64,000 bases of DNA from Apiospora phragmitis (taxonomy: Eukaryota > Ascomycota > Sordariomycetes > Amphisphaeriales > Apiosporaceae). Each line of letters opens with the position of its first letter. Positions within the stretch are counted from its first letter, which is position 1. Position numbers and translations under genes: made by a program. This document shows positions 1 to 11,527 of the stretch, in pieces. A model generated the notes under the pieces. It had not been told where the DNA came from. It worked only from the letters and a program-made list of their open reading frames with translations, and did no database searches. The DNA lies in the NCBI GenBank assembly GCA_038363925.1, contig JAQQWL010000005.1, positions 1,674,001 through 1,738,000 of the forward strand, in the 5' to 3' direction.

Positions 1-1338
1 CACGATTGGGCAAGATTGCCATAGCAAACTTATCCATGCCATCATGGAATTGCGTATGGCCATTCTCGGTCCAGTTTGTCAGTGGTCTTCCATCGCTGAG
101 CTGCTCACCATGACGGACTGCTTCGTGGCGTATTTTGCTATGCTCCCAGGAGGCCTCTTTCCTCGCCTTCAATTTCTGTGCCTTGTCCTCCAGCTCTAGC
201 CGAGCAATCTGAGCAAGGGGGTTGTTGGCACCAAGAAGGAAGTCTTCGACATTTCGTGAAGCCGGTTGCTTAAGGTGCTCAACAGCTTCACCGAGGATGT
301 CACATGCATTTCTGGCGCGAGGGAACTTATCGTTGTTGAAGGCGACTAGGTACTTCCTCTGGCGCGTTTGGGGAATGCAGTAGTCCTTTGTGTCGAGACT
401 ACCAACCCAAGCAGTGTAGCCGAGGGGGGTGAACCAATGGTCTCTGGCACTATCGAAGGGCGCATTCAAGACGTTCTCCAGGATTACAATCCATGGCTTG
501 TGTTCTGCAACGTACGAGAGCATGGAGAAAAAGGTTTGTTCCGATTCGCCCAAGGTGCGAATGGAATCATCCTGGGTAATCTCTCGGAGCACATCAGACA
601 CCTCTTTGAATGTTGGGGTTCTGTCCTTATTCTTCAAATCGAAGAAATTCAGGATCCTCGGACTGAACCCGTTTTGCCTCTTTACGTTCAATGGAGAAAA
701 GTCGACGCAGGAAGTGCCAGCGACGAGTATGGTGGGATCACGGGGGATTTTCATTACTTCACCCTTGGCCGTAGTACTGATGGGAGTTAGCATACATAGC
801 CGCCAAGAGGAAATCATGAAGGTACTTACGCTTCTTTCTTGCCAATAACCAGCTCACATACATCGCGAAACATGACACAGCCGGAGTTTCGTGACGCGAA
901 TGCTTGCTTGAACTCAACGCGTTCGGCGCCAAAAAGCTGCTCGAACCGGAAAAGTTCTTTGCCGTAGATAGAATAGAAGGATTCCTGTATCAATTGCAGT
1001 GCGAACATTGGGGATTCGGTGCCAGAGCACAGGGTAACAACCCTGAAAGTTATGCCACCTTGGTCCGCAATCTTCTTCAGGTTTGCGAATTTCCCGGATT
1101 CGTCATTCGTAGCTTTCTTCACCATCTCGTTGAAAGCGCGAAGCGTGTTGTCGATAGGCCTACCTTGGTGAGACGGGCCGCCAAAATCTTCTTCGCCTTC
1201 ATTGGGACCTGAAGTGTCATCTTGCTTCAATCGTTTGTCTCGCGATGTGGTATTGAGAGGAGCCTTGGGCGCCTTTCTCTTTCGACCCTTCTTTGAGCTG
1301 GATGTGGCCGCTCCAGCTTTGCCTTTCCCTTTAGCCAT
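1..1338 (-). CDS. Cytosine-C5 DNA methyltransferase-like protein (3' part outside window)
   Basis: Two exons are visible: 830-1338, which begins with the ATG at 1338-1336, and 776 down to the window edge. A 53-bp intron (777-829) has donor GTAAGT, branch GCTAAC and acceptor CAG. The protein starts with a Lys-rich basic tail (residues 1-40, probable nuclear signal). A SAM-binding motif I reading VVTLCSGTESP follows near residues 100-110. Exon 2 carries a motif IV-like GTSCVDFS with the presumed catalytic Cys at residue 193, then ILENV (motif VI) and PQTRQRKYLV (motif VIII). These are the ordered landmarks of C5 cytosine methylases. Motif IV is unusual because the residue before Cys is Ser instead of Pro. 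There is no BAH domain in the visible part, so it does not look like a DIM-2/DNMT1 protein. Target and activity are not shown by the sequence. The C-terminal target-recognition region and motifs IX-X are outside the window. Confidence 0.8.
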
Positions 1339-4300
1339 AGTAGCAGAGACGTAGCAAGCAGATTATGGGGCAATGTGTAGAAGAGCGTACGAGGCAAGAG
1401 AAGAGGAGCAGATGAAGCAAGAGGAAGATGTAGTACAGGACCAGAGGAGGGAAGGGGAGGCCTTGTGTGGTTCTTATGCAAGTCAGGCAAAGGCACCAAG
1501 GCCGGAAGATGCTCTTGAGCAAGGTCCCCAATGCGAAGAAAGGAAAATCAGTGCATGCCTTGATAGCAAGACGATGTAAATGTTGTGATGTGTGCAATGT
1601 GCTTTTGCTTTTAGGTTGCAGACCAGGAAAGAAATTGCAAACAATGTGGTGGTGGGAGAGGTTGCTGGGTGAAAATTCCGCTCTGCAGCCTTTGTGTGTT
1701 CGATAGGGGGAGGGGGGTTCTCGCCCCTTTTGTCACAAAAAGCACAGCCCTAGTGCAGCTCTCGCCCTATTTGGGATGCTGCATAGTCGCCCGGCAGCCC
1801 TCGCCCTTATCAGGGAGATGCTTAGTCGCCGTGCAGCACTGGCTTCGAGAAAATGATTAGTGGGGTGAATTCTAGTGCCTCCCCCTTTCGAAGAGACCCC
1901 CGTTGTTTCGGTTGTACTCGCATACCTGAGAGAGGCAGTCACGCAACCGCAGTCTGTCCTGTTGGGTAAGAGGCTAGGCTCTGCAGCAACCCTCATTCCA
2001 CCAGTAACAGTTGTCCCTCGTATAGCAGCAACCCTTCCTCAATGATAGAACAAAGGGCACCAGCTCTAAAGAAAATACCTCAAGGCCGGTTCGCCCTGGT
2101 GCATCATGATTTGCAGAGCAAACAGACGTATAGTACTGGCTAGAAGTCCCTTGCTGCCTGCGCATTAGGTACTATGGGACCCGTGAAGGTCTACCAACCA
2201 GCTGTCATGTATTTTGAGGGCATTCAATGCAGGGGTCGCCGACATCAAGAGCCGAACAGCCTCAAAGGGCAGGTGGGAGCCACCATGTAGCGCCAACACG
2301 GAAGCGTCAAGCGTATTCCGGGCAACTGTGTTCTCCAAAGCAACACGGGATGGACGTGATGATGATCTAGGCCGAGTGCCTTATTGGGGTGGTCAGTACC
2401 CTCATATCCAGAGAAACTAACATCATCGGGAGGGTTACAGAAGCTGCCAAGTGGGCAGCATCATGCCAGGAGCCATTACTTGGAACAGCCAGATGTTGGG
2501 GGGGGGGGGTGCGGGGGGCATCAGTGGACCACTGGACTGCAGTATGTCCGGAAACCCTTATACGCATCACCGATGTGAAGGGGGGTGCCGTTTGGTCGAA
2601 AAGGAGACAGCTACAGCAGTCTCGACTTTCATTGGAGAGCACGATCAGCCTTGTGGTGTCGGTGACATCTTGGTCTCAGCCCATGTTTTCACACGGTTAA
2701 TGGAATAGACCATCTCCAATATTCCACATATCGTAAGTAACCCCGGTCAGTCAAGGAGAAGCACTGATGAGCCGACACTCAAGGACAACACAGGTATTAC
2801 TCCCAACGACAGTTGATATCAAGGCCGATGATACATCAGCATAATACCAGGAGCCTGAAGGAGGTGTATCTGGCGGTCCAAGGAGCCGACTACACTAGCC
2901 AGGGGCTATCAACTCGGCAGGCATCTGCCATGAACGAGTACTTATGCATGGGATCGTGTGGGCCAGGCACATAGATCGCCATGCATATACAACCAAATGG
3001 GGTTTTCCATGGAGCGGTATATGTTCAGCCGCGGTTGCATCATGGAAAGTGCAACTGGCTTCGCAATAACCTCCCCTGAGCACACTCAACCAGGCGACTA
3101 TGACCATGGTGGTGTCACAGCTCAAGGGGCTTCATGCACTCAATCCATCACTTGACAGATTAGCACAGAGCGACCCATAACAGCGAAACAAGTCTGAGAA
3201 ACTGCCAAACCCCGCCCCCAAGCCTGAGGGAAGATCCTAGGGAAGATTCCGTACACAAAGCGATGACACCCCAGACGGCAGGGTCGTGTTCATGTCCTGC
3301 GCCCCCTTCACTTCGGCTGGGTAAATTCACCCCGACATCAAAGAATGGAGGCTGCGAAGACCTGCAATTTTGCTTGGTTGGCAATAGACTGCGCAAAGGA
3401 AGCCCAAGGGGGGTAGGTCTCCCCAGCCATCGAACAAGCAGCGCAACAAGTCGCCTCAATCCAGGAGGGTTTGGACAGGATGGTCCAAGCAGCCAGGCGC
3501 AACTGCAATCACATCATAGCACGCGACCACCCTTTGTTTCGTGCGCAAGGCCAGAGGATCGATGAAGATCGCGGTAGCTGGGTATACATCTTTGGAATAA
3601 TCAGAGACTACCCATGCAGGATGATACACTTGGATGGACCAGTGCGACGCTGCGCCTTTCATGTGTGTGAAAGCGGGTCAAGATGGAAATGGCAGTTGCA
3701 GATTCCTCTATTGGAATGAACAACTTTGGGAAGTATCTGTTTAGTGGTTATCGGTTTAACCAATATCCGTGGTATCGCGCTAACCACTACGTTATCGTTA
3801 TCTCACGACGCGATAGAGCATCGGCTAAACCTCGGCAGACCTCTGACTACCTGCACACGCGCGATAGTCCACCTACAACCTCCAGACCAATCGTTAACCA
3901 CTGTGGGTTCTGTGTCGGGAGCATGGCTTTCTCTCTAGGACCATGGCCATCAGATTTAGTCTATATACCGAAAGGCGAACAAAGGAATAATGAGAGAGAG
4001 ACATGAATGACTTCTCAGTCAATAATGGCCAACTCCGACCGGGCATAACGCCATACTTGTTCGCTGATATCTGATTCCAACTATCCTGGCTGTAAGGAGC
4101 AGTAATGTCTGAGGAGCATCTATATATACATGTAGTATTAATAGAGTAAGCTCAAGAGAACGGTCGTTCACCTGACCTGACTTCGTTATTGGGTTGAAGG
4201 CAGCATAACTGGCAATGGAATAGTTGGCATCACGAGATGTTTTACATGTTAATGGCTGGGGTATTATGTAGTTGGCTGAAATGGAATAGCTTGGTAGTAC

Positions 4301-4620
4301 TTGTTAACTAACAGGCTCATTTGCAACACCAGAAATACGATAGATGACACCGGGCCATGTGAGCTGGAGTAGCTCTACAGAGTTCATGGCGACAGCCCAT
4401 AACCGAACTGGAGACTGATGTCGAGCGGGGTACAAGCGGCGGCTGTCATTGGCATCTAGTATGCATGTACTACATGTACTCTACTATTCTTAGCCAGACA
4501 GGTTTTGGGCCAGTTTGAATTGAGCAAAAGACCTTCGCTTTATTAGGCCCCTTTGTCGATGAGCCTCTTGTACTACCACCATAACCACTTTATTTCTCTT
4601 GCATGCTGGAAGGACACAGC
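1339..4620. other. 3.3-kb stretch without a supported gene
   Basis: Only short, unconvincing reading frames occur. 1339-1700 is the upstream region of the methyltransferase gene. At 1730-1850 a GC-rich motif (CAG followed by CTCGCCC or similar) recurs about three times. A run of ten G lies near 2499-2508. The interval 3160-3720 reads somewhat like worn-out coding DNA but matches no family I recognise. 3742-3900 holds repeated TAACCACT motifs, listed separately. 4100-4500 is AT-richer upstream DNA. Confidence 0.5.
3742..3789. repeat. Inverted repeat, 9-bp arms
   Basis: TAGTGGTTA at 3742-3750 is the exact reverse complement of TAACCACTA at 3781-3789, with a 30-bp spacer that itself holds a 5-bp hairpin (GGTTA/TAACC). 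A third TTAACCACTG copy lies near 3893-3902, and GCGATA-type words recur nearby. It may be the footprint of a small inverted-repeat element. No coding or target-site duplication supports a complete transposon. Confidence 0.4.
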
Positions 4621-5983
4621 ATGGGTGCCGTGCTCGAGTCTACGGACATCAAAAACAAGCTCGAAGACTTGTCTGGGGTGGTCATTAAGCCTGGAGAGAA
4701 CCCCTACAATGCACTGATAGAAACGTGCAAGGATGACCCGGTAGGCCATTTCCATGTTTTCTTTCGCTGACGAGCTTCCATGGGTGAGAGAGAATGCTCT
4801 CATGTGGTTATGCCCCCTCTGAGGAACTGGCAGGGCCCAGAAGGAAGCTGGGTAACAACTACCCTTGGACCCAAAACCATCATGTAGCTTCTAGCAGCCA
4901 TGTAGGAAGTTGGCGATTACTTCATCAACGGGAAGATTTGTGTATAGAGAGGCAGTAAGCAATTGCAGGGCATTGGTTATTAACGGCGTGCATAAACAGG
5001 AGCAAATCCAGGCGCTGTATTCTGCCCATCGTGTCCGGCGAAATGGCCAGCAGAAGGAGAAGTTCCTGTCCCCGGAACTCAACGAGCTCATCATTGACCC
5101 GTGGCTCCTACGTCTCGAGAATCCCGCGATAGAGCCCGGTTTCAAGGACCTGAGAAACTGCATGACCTTCTGGGGACGGCCTCCAGTGCATGTGTTGGAG
5201 CTGGCCGAGAAGATCCAAGACAAGCTGAAAGCGGTAGCACCTAGTAAGTCCCAGAGCACATTATCAGGAACCCCAGGAGAGAGAATCCCCTTTGGGTCCC
5301 TCGTATCATTAGAAGCCTGTACATACATAATTTCCTATGCAGAAAGCCGACCTCTGACTAAAACATCCCCAACAGACATCTGGTTGATGCCGACCTACCG
5401 CATGCATATCACGACGCTGGAGCTGGCCTTCTCGCGGACGCCCGAGGAGATCGACGCCATCGTGCGCTCCCTGCGTCCCTCGATCGCCAAGGTGGCGAGC
5501 TACACGTACCGGCACCGGGCCCGGCTGGTGAAGCCGATGATCTCGTACGACCTGTCCGCCTTCGCTGTGTCCTTCTTGCCGGCCTGCGGGGAGCCGGTCA
5601 GGTCGCCTCCTCCCGCGGCCCCGGGCATTACCGAAGGAGTGCAGCAGGGGGATCAGTACACGTATCACCATCTGCGGCGCGACATGTGGAATCTGGTCAA
5701 GGACGCGGGCATGGAGATCGACTCACGCTACATCGTGCCCAGCGCTCACATTACCTTGGGGCGGTACTTGACGGACAAGGATCACGCGACTCGAGAGCAG
5801 AGGCAGAAGTGGATTGGGGCTATCGAAGATATCAACAGATGGCTGAAGGCGGAGGTTTGGGACACACCCGAGGCCGAGTCGCTTGGAGAATGGATTGTCG
5901 GTCAGGAGAAGGGGCTAGATGTTCGCGTTGGGACCTTGTGGTATGGCGGAGGACGAACAGTGCTCCTCGGCGAGGGCTTCTAG
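4621..5983 (+). CDS. 2H phosphoesterase (2'-5' RNA ligase / cyclic phosphodiesterase-like)
   Basis: The model is join(4621-4740, 5000-5243, 5376-5983), giving 323 residues. It starts MGAVLESTDIK at the ATG at 4621. Intron 1 (4741-4999) ends at AACAG. Intron 2 (5244-5375) has GTAAGT...AACAG. The two signature HxT motifs of the 2H superfamily are present: MHITTLE with His132 and AHITLGRY with His246. In this superfamily the two histidines and threonines hydrolyse or ligate 2'-5' or cyclic phosphates on RNA or nucleotides. The substrate of this fungal branch is not evident. The exon joins restore the conserved runs NPYNALIETC, EQIQALYSAHR and FLSPEL. Intron 2 is 132 bp and has no stop, so retention would add 44 residues in frame. 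No signal peptide or membrane segment is seen. Confidence 0.85.
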
Positions 5984-6371
5984 AGCACTTCGTTCTTGGC
6001 TATACATGTCGATGGCTTAGATATGTTTGTCACTCATTCACGCTTGAGGGTAGAGTATACTATTAGATGTAAAGCACTTGGATGTCTTGCACGACTTTTA
6101 GACTTAGATGTTTGTCAACATTCAATCATCGTCTCCTTTGGAGAGTAGTAGGTAGCTAGAAGCTCCCGACATAGATTATTCGTGATGAGTCATTGATCTT
6201 CTCTCTAAGATCGTATTTTGTTTGCAGCAGACGTTGGCCTATATTGAACCTATGTCCTGCTACACCTTGTCCCTCAACCGGTGATGAATACTCCTGTCGC
6301 CAGTGTCCGGTCGTGATGAACCCCAAATCCATATGCCATGAATGATGAACGTGAGAACCAGGAAAATGCGT
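5984..6371. other. Intergenic, convergent 3' ends
   Basis: This 388-bp AT-rich spacer separates two convergent genes, the 2H phosphoesterase (+) and eL42 (-). It presumably holds both 3' UTRs. No other feature is seen. Confidence 0.6.
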
Positions 6372-7210
6372 TTAGAAAACAAGAGCAGCACCCTTCGTCT
6401 TCTTGTCACCACTGTAGAGAAAAGCGAGTTAGTCACATCCTGGATGGGTATGATGGGAATGAAAACGTACCCGAGCTCGAAGTGCTTGCAACGCTTCAGG
6501 GCCAGCTGCATCTTTGTCTTGCAGGCAACACACTCCAATCTCAAGACAACCTTCTTCGTGGTCTTGGCCTTCTTGTGGAAGACGGGCTTGGTTTGACCAC
6601 CATAACCGGCCTGCTTGCGGTCGTATCGGCGCTTTCCCTGGGCGAACAGAGAAGCCTGTAATATCTGTCAGAATCGAGTCGCAGTGACGCAGCCGCACCA
6701 AAATCGAGGGTGATATCTTGATCAGGCGGGAAGAGCTTCACTGACCTTGCCGGCCTTGTACTGGGTGACCTTGTGCTGGGTGTGCTTGCGGCACTCCTTG
6801 CCCTTGCAGTAGGTCTTACGTGTCTTGGGAATGTTGACCTATATGGGCAAGTCCGGTCAGTACATGGTTATCTGGTATGCATCGCACATGACAAGTTTCC
6901 CCAGATCCCTCCCGAGGCACGAATGGGCGTCCAGTAGTATTGTTATGGTTACCGAGACTCCAGACTCCCTTCGAAGACAGGCACGAAAAGCCGATATCGT
7001 TGATGGGCGGGGGTTGCCATTCGCAAATCGTGCTTGAATCTCGTCGGGACATCCATCGTCTTCGGTTCGGTTTATCCTGCATCACCCAGCAAGTCGTGCA
7101 TGCTTGCCTTCTTCACAATTGATCCTGCACCGGAAAATTCGCTGGACGCCCATCGCATGACTTCACAGAAGGGAAATGTAAGTGGTTTGCATCAGTCGCG
7201 TACGTACCAT
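6372..7210 (-). CDS. rpl42: 60S ribosomal protein eL42 (L44/L36a family)
   Basis: The gene has four exons: complement of join(6372-6411, 6471-6655, 6746-6838, 7208-7210). It encodes 106 residues, the normal length of eL42. The first exon is only the ATG, followed by a 369-bp intron (6839-7207), an arrangement common in fungal ribosomal protein genes. The protein begins [11 protein letters not shown] and ends GAALVF. Two CxxC-type pairs (Cys12/Cys17 and CVAC) form the family's zinc ribbon. eL42 sits at the E site of the large subunit. Residue 56 in GGQTKPVFH is Pro, the residue associated with cycloheximide sensitivity in yeast (Gln gives resistance). All splice sites are GT-AG and there is no frameshift. 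Confidence 0.97.
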
Positions 7211-8905
7211 CTTGACGGCTGTTCTCGGTTTCGCGGTCGAAAGGTTGGTCGTGTGTCGTGATGGTGAATTGGCGGGCTCAAAATGGAAGGGTAATGTCAA
7301 ATTAATTTCTCTTTCTCGGGCAATTCCAGTTGTGTCGAAGAGGTGCCCTAAATTTTTGAAGTGGGGGGGAAAGGCAGAACAGAGTGGGCTTGATGATTGG
7401 CCCTACCTGGCTCTGAGGCTAGTTGGCATACACAGCCACAACCTCTAGCCACAGTGCCACAAGACGCAGGAGTCACCAATGTTCGGTTAACCTTTAGATT
7501 AGGTAATGTGCTTGCTTTGGTATGCCGATACACCCAGAATGACCAACCTCCTCGAGGAGAGGCAACTAACTACCAGTAGCAACTATGTACCTCTCTACCT
7601 CTTCAGATTACCTGACGTCTGTCCATAACGACCCTTTGGATAGACTGAGTCCTCAAAAATTCGTTTGTGAGCGTGTAGGTACGCAGAAGACAAGAGCGCC
7701 CGATGCTAGAACTCCGTCAAGATGGGAACCGTGACTATGCGAAGCAGAATGTTATCGTACGTATTATTTCTTCGCACGCCAGCTTCAACAAGTGCCACCC
7801 AAGGGGATCATGCCAGTGGAAGCTGCATGACTGGCCACATATACCAAGCATCCGGCTTGCGGACCGCTCACGGCATCCCCACTATCGGATCAAGACATCC
7901 ATGCCACTTTTCGATGTGTCGTCCGATTGCCATCTTCGGCACCATTTACAGTAATTCCGACCGCATTCGGAGTGCTCAAAAGGGCACTCGTCAGTATGCG
8001 ATCAATGGCTTCTTCCTATGCGTGCCCCAGTCCATTGAAGCCAACAATCTGCACGTACGGGTCTGCACTATTCGACAAACTAGGAACGTAATGAAAGATC
8101 AATCCGCGGGGTGGCATTCAGGCAATACAGGCGTAGACCGGGAATAAACCAAAGAAGCCAGAGTGAGTCCAGTCGACCGGTCTGGCTCTTCATACGCTGT
8201 TCCCAATAAGGGATTGCTCGATGTACTGTACATGAACTTATCGACGGCAAGCGGCAAGCGGCAAATACCACGTACTCGTCGGGGTTGCCACCGAGGCTTG
8301 TGGTAGGGTGGTATAGGATCTATCACGTTGGAGACAGGCGTGCATGAGTTCGCTATGCCTTATCAAGGCAAGTCTTGGCAGGAGTCACATCGAAGACCGA
8401 TGCTCGGCCGGCAGACCGGGTATGGAGTCTTTTTTGGCTCTAGTAGTGAGTGGAGAATCGGGGTTCGACCGAGCAAAGAAACAGTTAAAGATCTTATGAT
8501 GGCCATTCCATATTTTCGACGCTCAAGGTGCGCAAACTTCGTACTACTCACCGCTCCAGCGCTCCAAGTTCCTCATGCTGCATACTGATCCAGCCGTCGT
8601 CGAAGCCTCGTTGACTTCTTAAGATTCACGTGTTCTCCCATTCCTTCCTCTCTCTCATGGATCTTCGGAGGTGGGCCGCTTTCCAGTATTCGAACCCACT
8701 CCCAACCTTGGCAAGTGATTAAGCATATTGATGGTGGTTGCTGCCCAAGACGACGACCTGGTTTTCAGCAGAGCATAAGCTCGGAGGGAAAGCTTGTTCT
8801 CTCCCGGTCTTCATATAATTGTTTCTGGGTGGAGACCCTTTTGTCGATATATTTCAATTCCTCAATCAAAAAAGATAAAATCCCCAAAAAGACTGGCCTT
8901 CAACG
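7211..8905. other. 1.7-kb divergent intergenic region
   Basis: It lies between the divergent eL42 (-) and MFS (+) genes and must carry both promoters. A CACGTG E-box-like palindrome is at 8627-8632. CT-rich tracts at 8634-8658 and AT-rich DNA at 8810-8885 precede the MFS start. No convincing reading frame is present. Confidence 0.55.
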
Positions 8906-10856
8906 ATGTTTGAAGCCAAGAATGAGCGTAATCAGGCAGCTGGTCCTCGCAGGACAAGTGCCGAATTACATGCTAGTGACCGCTCCGTAAGTTCTTCACA
9001 CGATGGCAGCGAGTTCGTACATGAGGAGGCGGGGGAGCCTAACCTGGATCGCTTCTCAACCCATCATTCAATGGGGCCGGATGCGCCTATCGAGGCTCAG
9101 AATTCGACTGTGGAGATACCGGACGAGGTATACGATCGACTACCTAACCATCGGAAATTGATGATTGTGGCTTTGCTCTCGTTCTGTTCGTTCCTAGCAC
9201 CCGCGTCGAGCACGTCGGTGCTGGCGGCTACACCTGAAGTGGCTGCCGAGTTTCGCACCACCGGATCCATCATCAACTTATCCAACGCCTTCTACATGCT
9301 GTTCATGGGCGTCTCTCGCCCTGTTCTGGGGCCCACTGAGCCAAGTATACGGCCGAAGACCGGTAAGTGCAGCCTGAAAGAGGGAATCAACCCCTTTTCG
9401 TAGGATAAAACCTTGGCTTATACGAAACGACTAGGTGACGTTAGCTACCGCTGTTGCCTTTCTCGGATGCAATATCGGTACGGCACTTGCCCCAAACCTG
9501 GCGGCCTTCTTCGTCTTCCGTATCCTTACAGCGTTTGAGGGGACATCTTTCATCCTGGTCGGTTCTTCGGTGATAGGGTAAGTCAACTTCGTCCCCGAGC
9601 TTGCCAGACCCCCCTGGAAGCTGACGTAACTCTTCTTAGTGACATATATCGGCCTACTGAAAGGGGTACGGCGCTTGGCTGGTTCCTATCCGGCACCCTC
9701 ATCGGCCCTGCGCTTGGTCCGTTCATCGGAGGCATCATCGTAACGTACACCTCCTGGCGCGTCATCTTTTGGCTGCAGACTGGACTCGCAGCCGTTGCCG
9801 CCGTAGGATCCTTCTTCCTCTTGACGGAGACGATTTACCACAAACGGGTCGACGACGTCGGCCACAGCGGTCTGGAGAAGGCCAAAGTACTCGGGGGCAT
9901 GATCAACCCGTGGCGCGTCATCCGGCTCTACGAGTCCCCAACTTGTTACTCACCGGCCTGTCGAGCTCGTGTCTGCTGTGGAACATGTACTCTCTGCTCT
10001 CGCCCATCCGCTACGTCCTGAACCCGCGCTTCAACCTCACGACGCCCATGCAGGGCAGTCTCTTCTACCTGGCGCCGGGCGCGGGCTACTTGCTGGGCAC
10101 CTTCGGCGGCGGCCGGTACGCCGACTACGTCGTGAAGAAGTACATCAAGAAGCGCGGGGTGCGCATCCCCGAGGACCGGCTGTACTCGTCGCTGCCGTTC
10201 ATGGGCATCGTGATCCCGGCCTGCATCCTCGTGTACGGATGGTGCGTCGAGTACGACCGCGGCGGCATCCCCGTCGTCGTCATCGCCATGTTCGTCCAGG
10301 GCCTCGCGCAGCTCTTCTGCTTCCCTCGCTCAACACGTACTGCCTCGACGTGATGCCGACGCAGTCGGGCGAGGTCGTCGCGAGCAACTACGTCATCCGC
10401 TACCTCTTCGCGTGCGTCGGCACCGCCGTCGTGCTGCCCGCCATCCAGGCCATCGGCGTCGGCTGGTTCTCGACCATCAGCGTCGCTTTCCTGCTGTGCG
10501 GCGTGCTCTGCACCATGGCCACGATCCGCTACGGCCGGCAGTGGCGGCAGCGGATCGACGCCAAGAAGAAGGCCAGGCGGTACGCGGAAAAGCGCCGTGG
10601 ACCACCGCCAACGTCATCATCAGACCACGATGATCGTCAGGGGGAGGGAGAAGGAGCCGCTGCCGCAGAAACCGAAAGCCGACGGCCTGTTCCTGGCAGC
10701 ACGCCCCCGGAGCCAACTCCGCACCAGGATGACGGCTCACATTATAATACTCAACAGAAAACAGACGGGGTTACGACCACCACCACTACCACGGCGCCTA
10801 CTATGGCGCAATCCTGCAGCGAAGATCCAGAAAAGGGCATTGGGAGGGTTGCCTAA
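8906..10856 (+). CDS. MFS drug:H+ antiporter-type transporter (DHA1/QDR-like), frameshifted
   Basis: The model is join(8906-9362, 9435-9577, 9640-10856), about 605 residues after three one-base corrections. A soluble Ser-rich N-terminus of about 80 residues is followed by about 12 membrane segments and a hydrophilic Thr/Pro-rich tail of about 100 residues. Family landmarks are FLAPASSTSV in TM1, the loop 2-3 motif WGPLSQVYGRRP, and DIYRPTERGTALGWFLSG with GPALGPFIGG. These suggest DHA1 proton-coupled exporters of the Flr1/Qdr type. The substrate is unknown. Reading frame breaks occur at about 9317 (one extra base), in the C run 9936-9939 (one C short) and in the C run 10323-10325 (one C short). 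The conserved sequence continues across each break, which favours sequencing error, although a young pseudogene is possible. Confidence 0.8.
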
Positions 10857-11268
10857 TGCTCCTTGGAAGCTTTTGTCGATTTCTTCGCGGCAAGTGGTCT
10901 GGTTAGGCGGCTAGCTCTAGGGAGATACCCTGTTTTCATTCTATTTTCGTCCTCCTTCGAAGTTTGCACCAGGCCGGAGTGCGCCCTCCGAATCAATGAT
11001 AAGCGTACGATGAAACTATGTTTTTAAAGTTTACTTACACCTTTTATTTGGTACGTCGATAACGGGAGCCACCTGTCCTCCCTTGAACAAGGATACGGTA
11101 GTGCCATATACACATATAGACCATATTTGTTTCCTCAAGATAGAACCGCAGTAGAAAGCGGGCCGACAGTATATACAATTAATAGAACGATAACCAATGA
11201 AGACCATACAAAACTAGCGATGCTGAAGTAGAGAGGCTCAAGTAGCCCCCAGGTCGGTTGACATCTCG

Positions 11269-11296
11269 GTAAACGGCAAACGGTAAACGGTAAACG
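11269..11296. repeat. 7-bp tandem repeat GGTAAAC x4
   Basis: Four consecutive copies of GGTAAAC, the second being GGCAAAC, form a short tandem array in a non-coding region. Confidence 0.6.
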
Positions 11297-11503
11297 CGGG
11301 GAATATCTGTAACTCAATCTGGCATGATGATCCCGGATATCAGTCAGTCCGCTGTGAAGATATGTACCTACCCGTGATGCTACTTGCGGTGTACAAGCGG
11401 TCATGAACAAGCATGTCCCGACACCCATGTCGGCATGTCCGTATCTACATGTTTGGTGTTTGGTCGCGTCCGGTCGCGCCTCAACGCCACATTAAAAAGA
11501 GTC

Positions 11504-11527
11504 ATACAGCCATACAGCCATACAGCC
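11504..11527. repeat. 8-bp tandem repeat CATACAGC x3
   Basis: Three consecutive copies of an 8-bp unit (CATACAGC) form a short microsatellite. No coding role is seen. Confidence 0.6.

Noticed and set aside
3471..3719. 82-codon frame with coding-like composition
   Set aside because: No recognisable domain, no splice partners and no family resemblance. It may be a relic but cannot be supported.
8670..8740. tRNA-like TTCGAA word on the minus strand
   Set aside because: The would-be T stem does not pair and no acceptor, D or anticodon stem can be formed around it.
9969..10856. A single 295-codon frame from 9969
   Set aside because: Its first part is an Arg/Pro-rich shadow of the transporter. 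Only the part after about 10326 is the real MFS frame.
11269..11527. Short direct repeats as a CRISPR-like array
   Set aside because: Units are 7-8 bp without spacers, in a eukaryotic genome. They are microsatellites.
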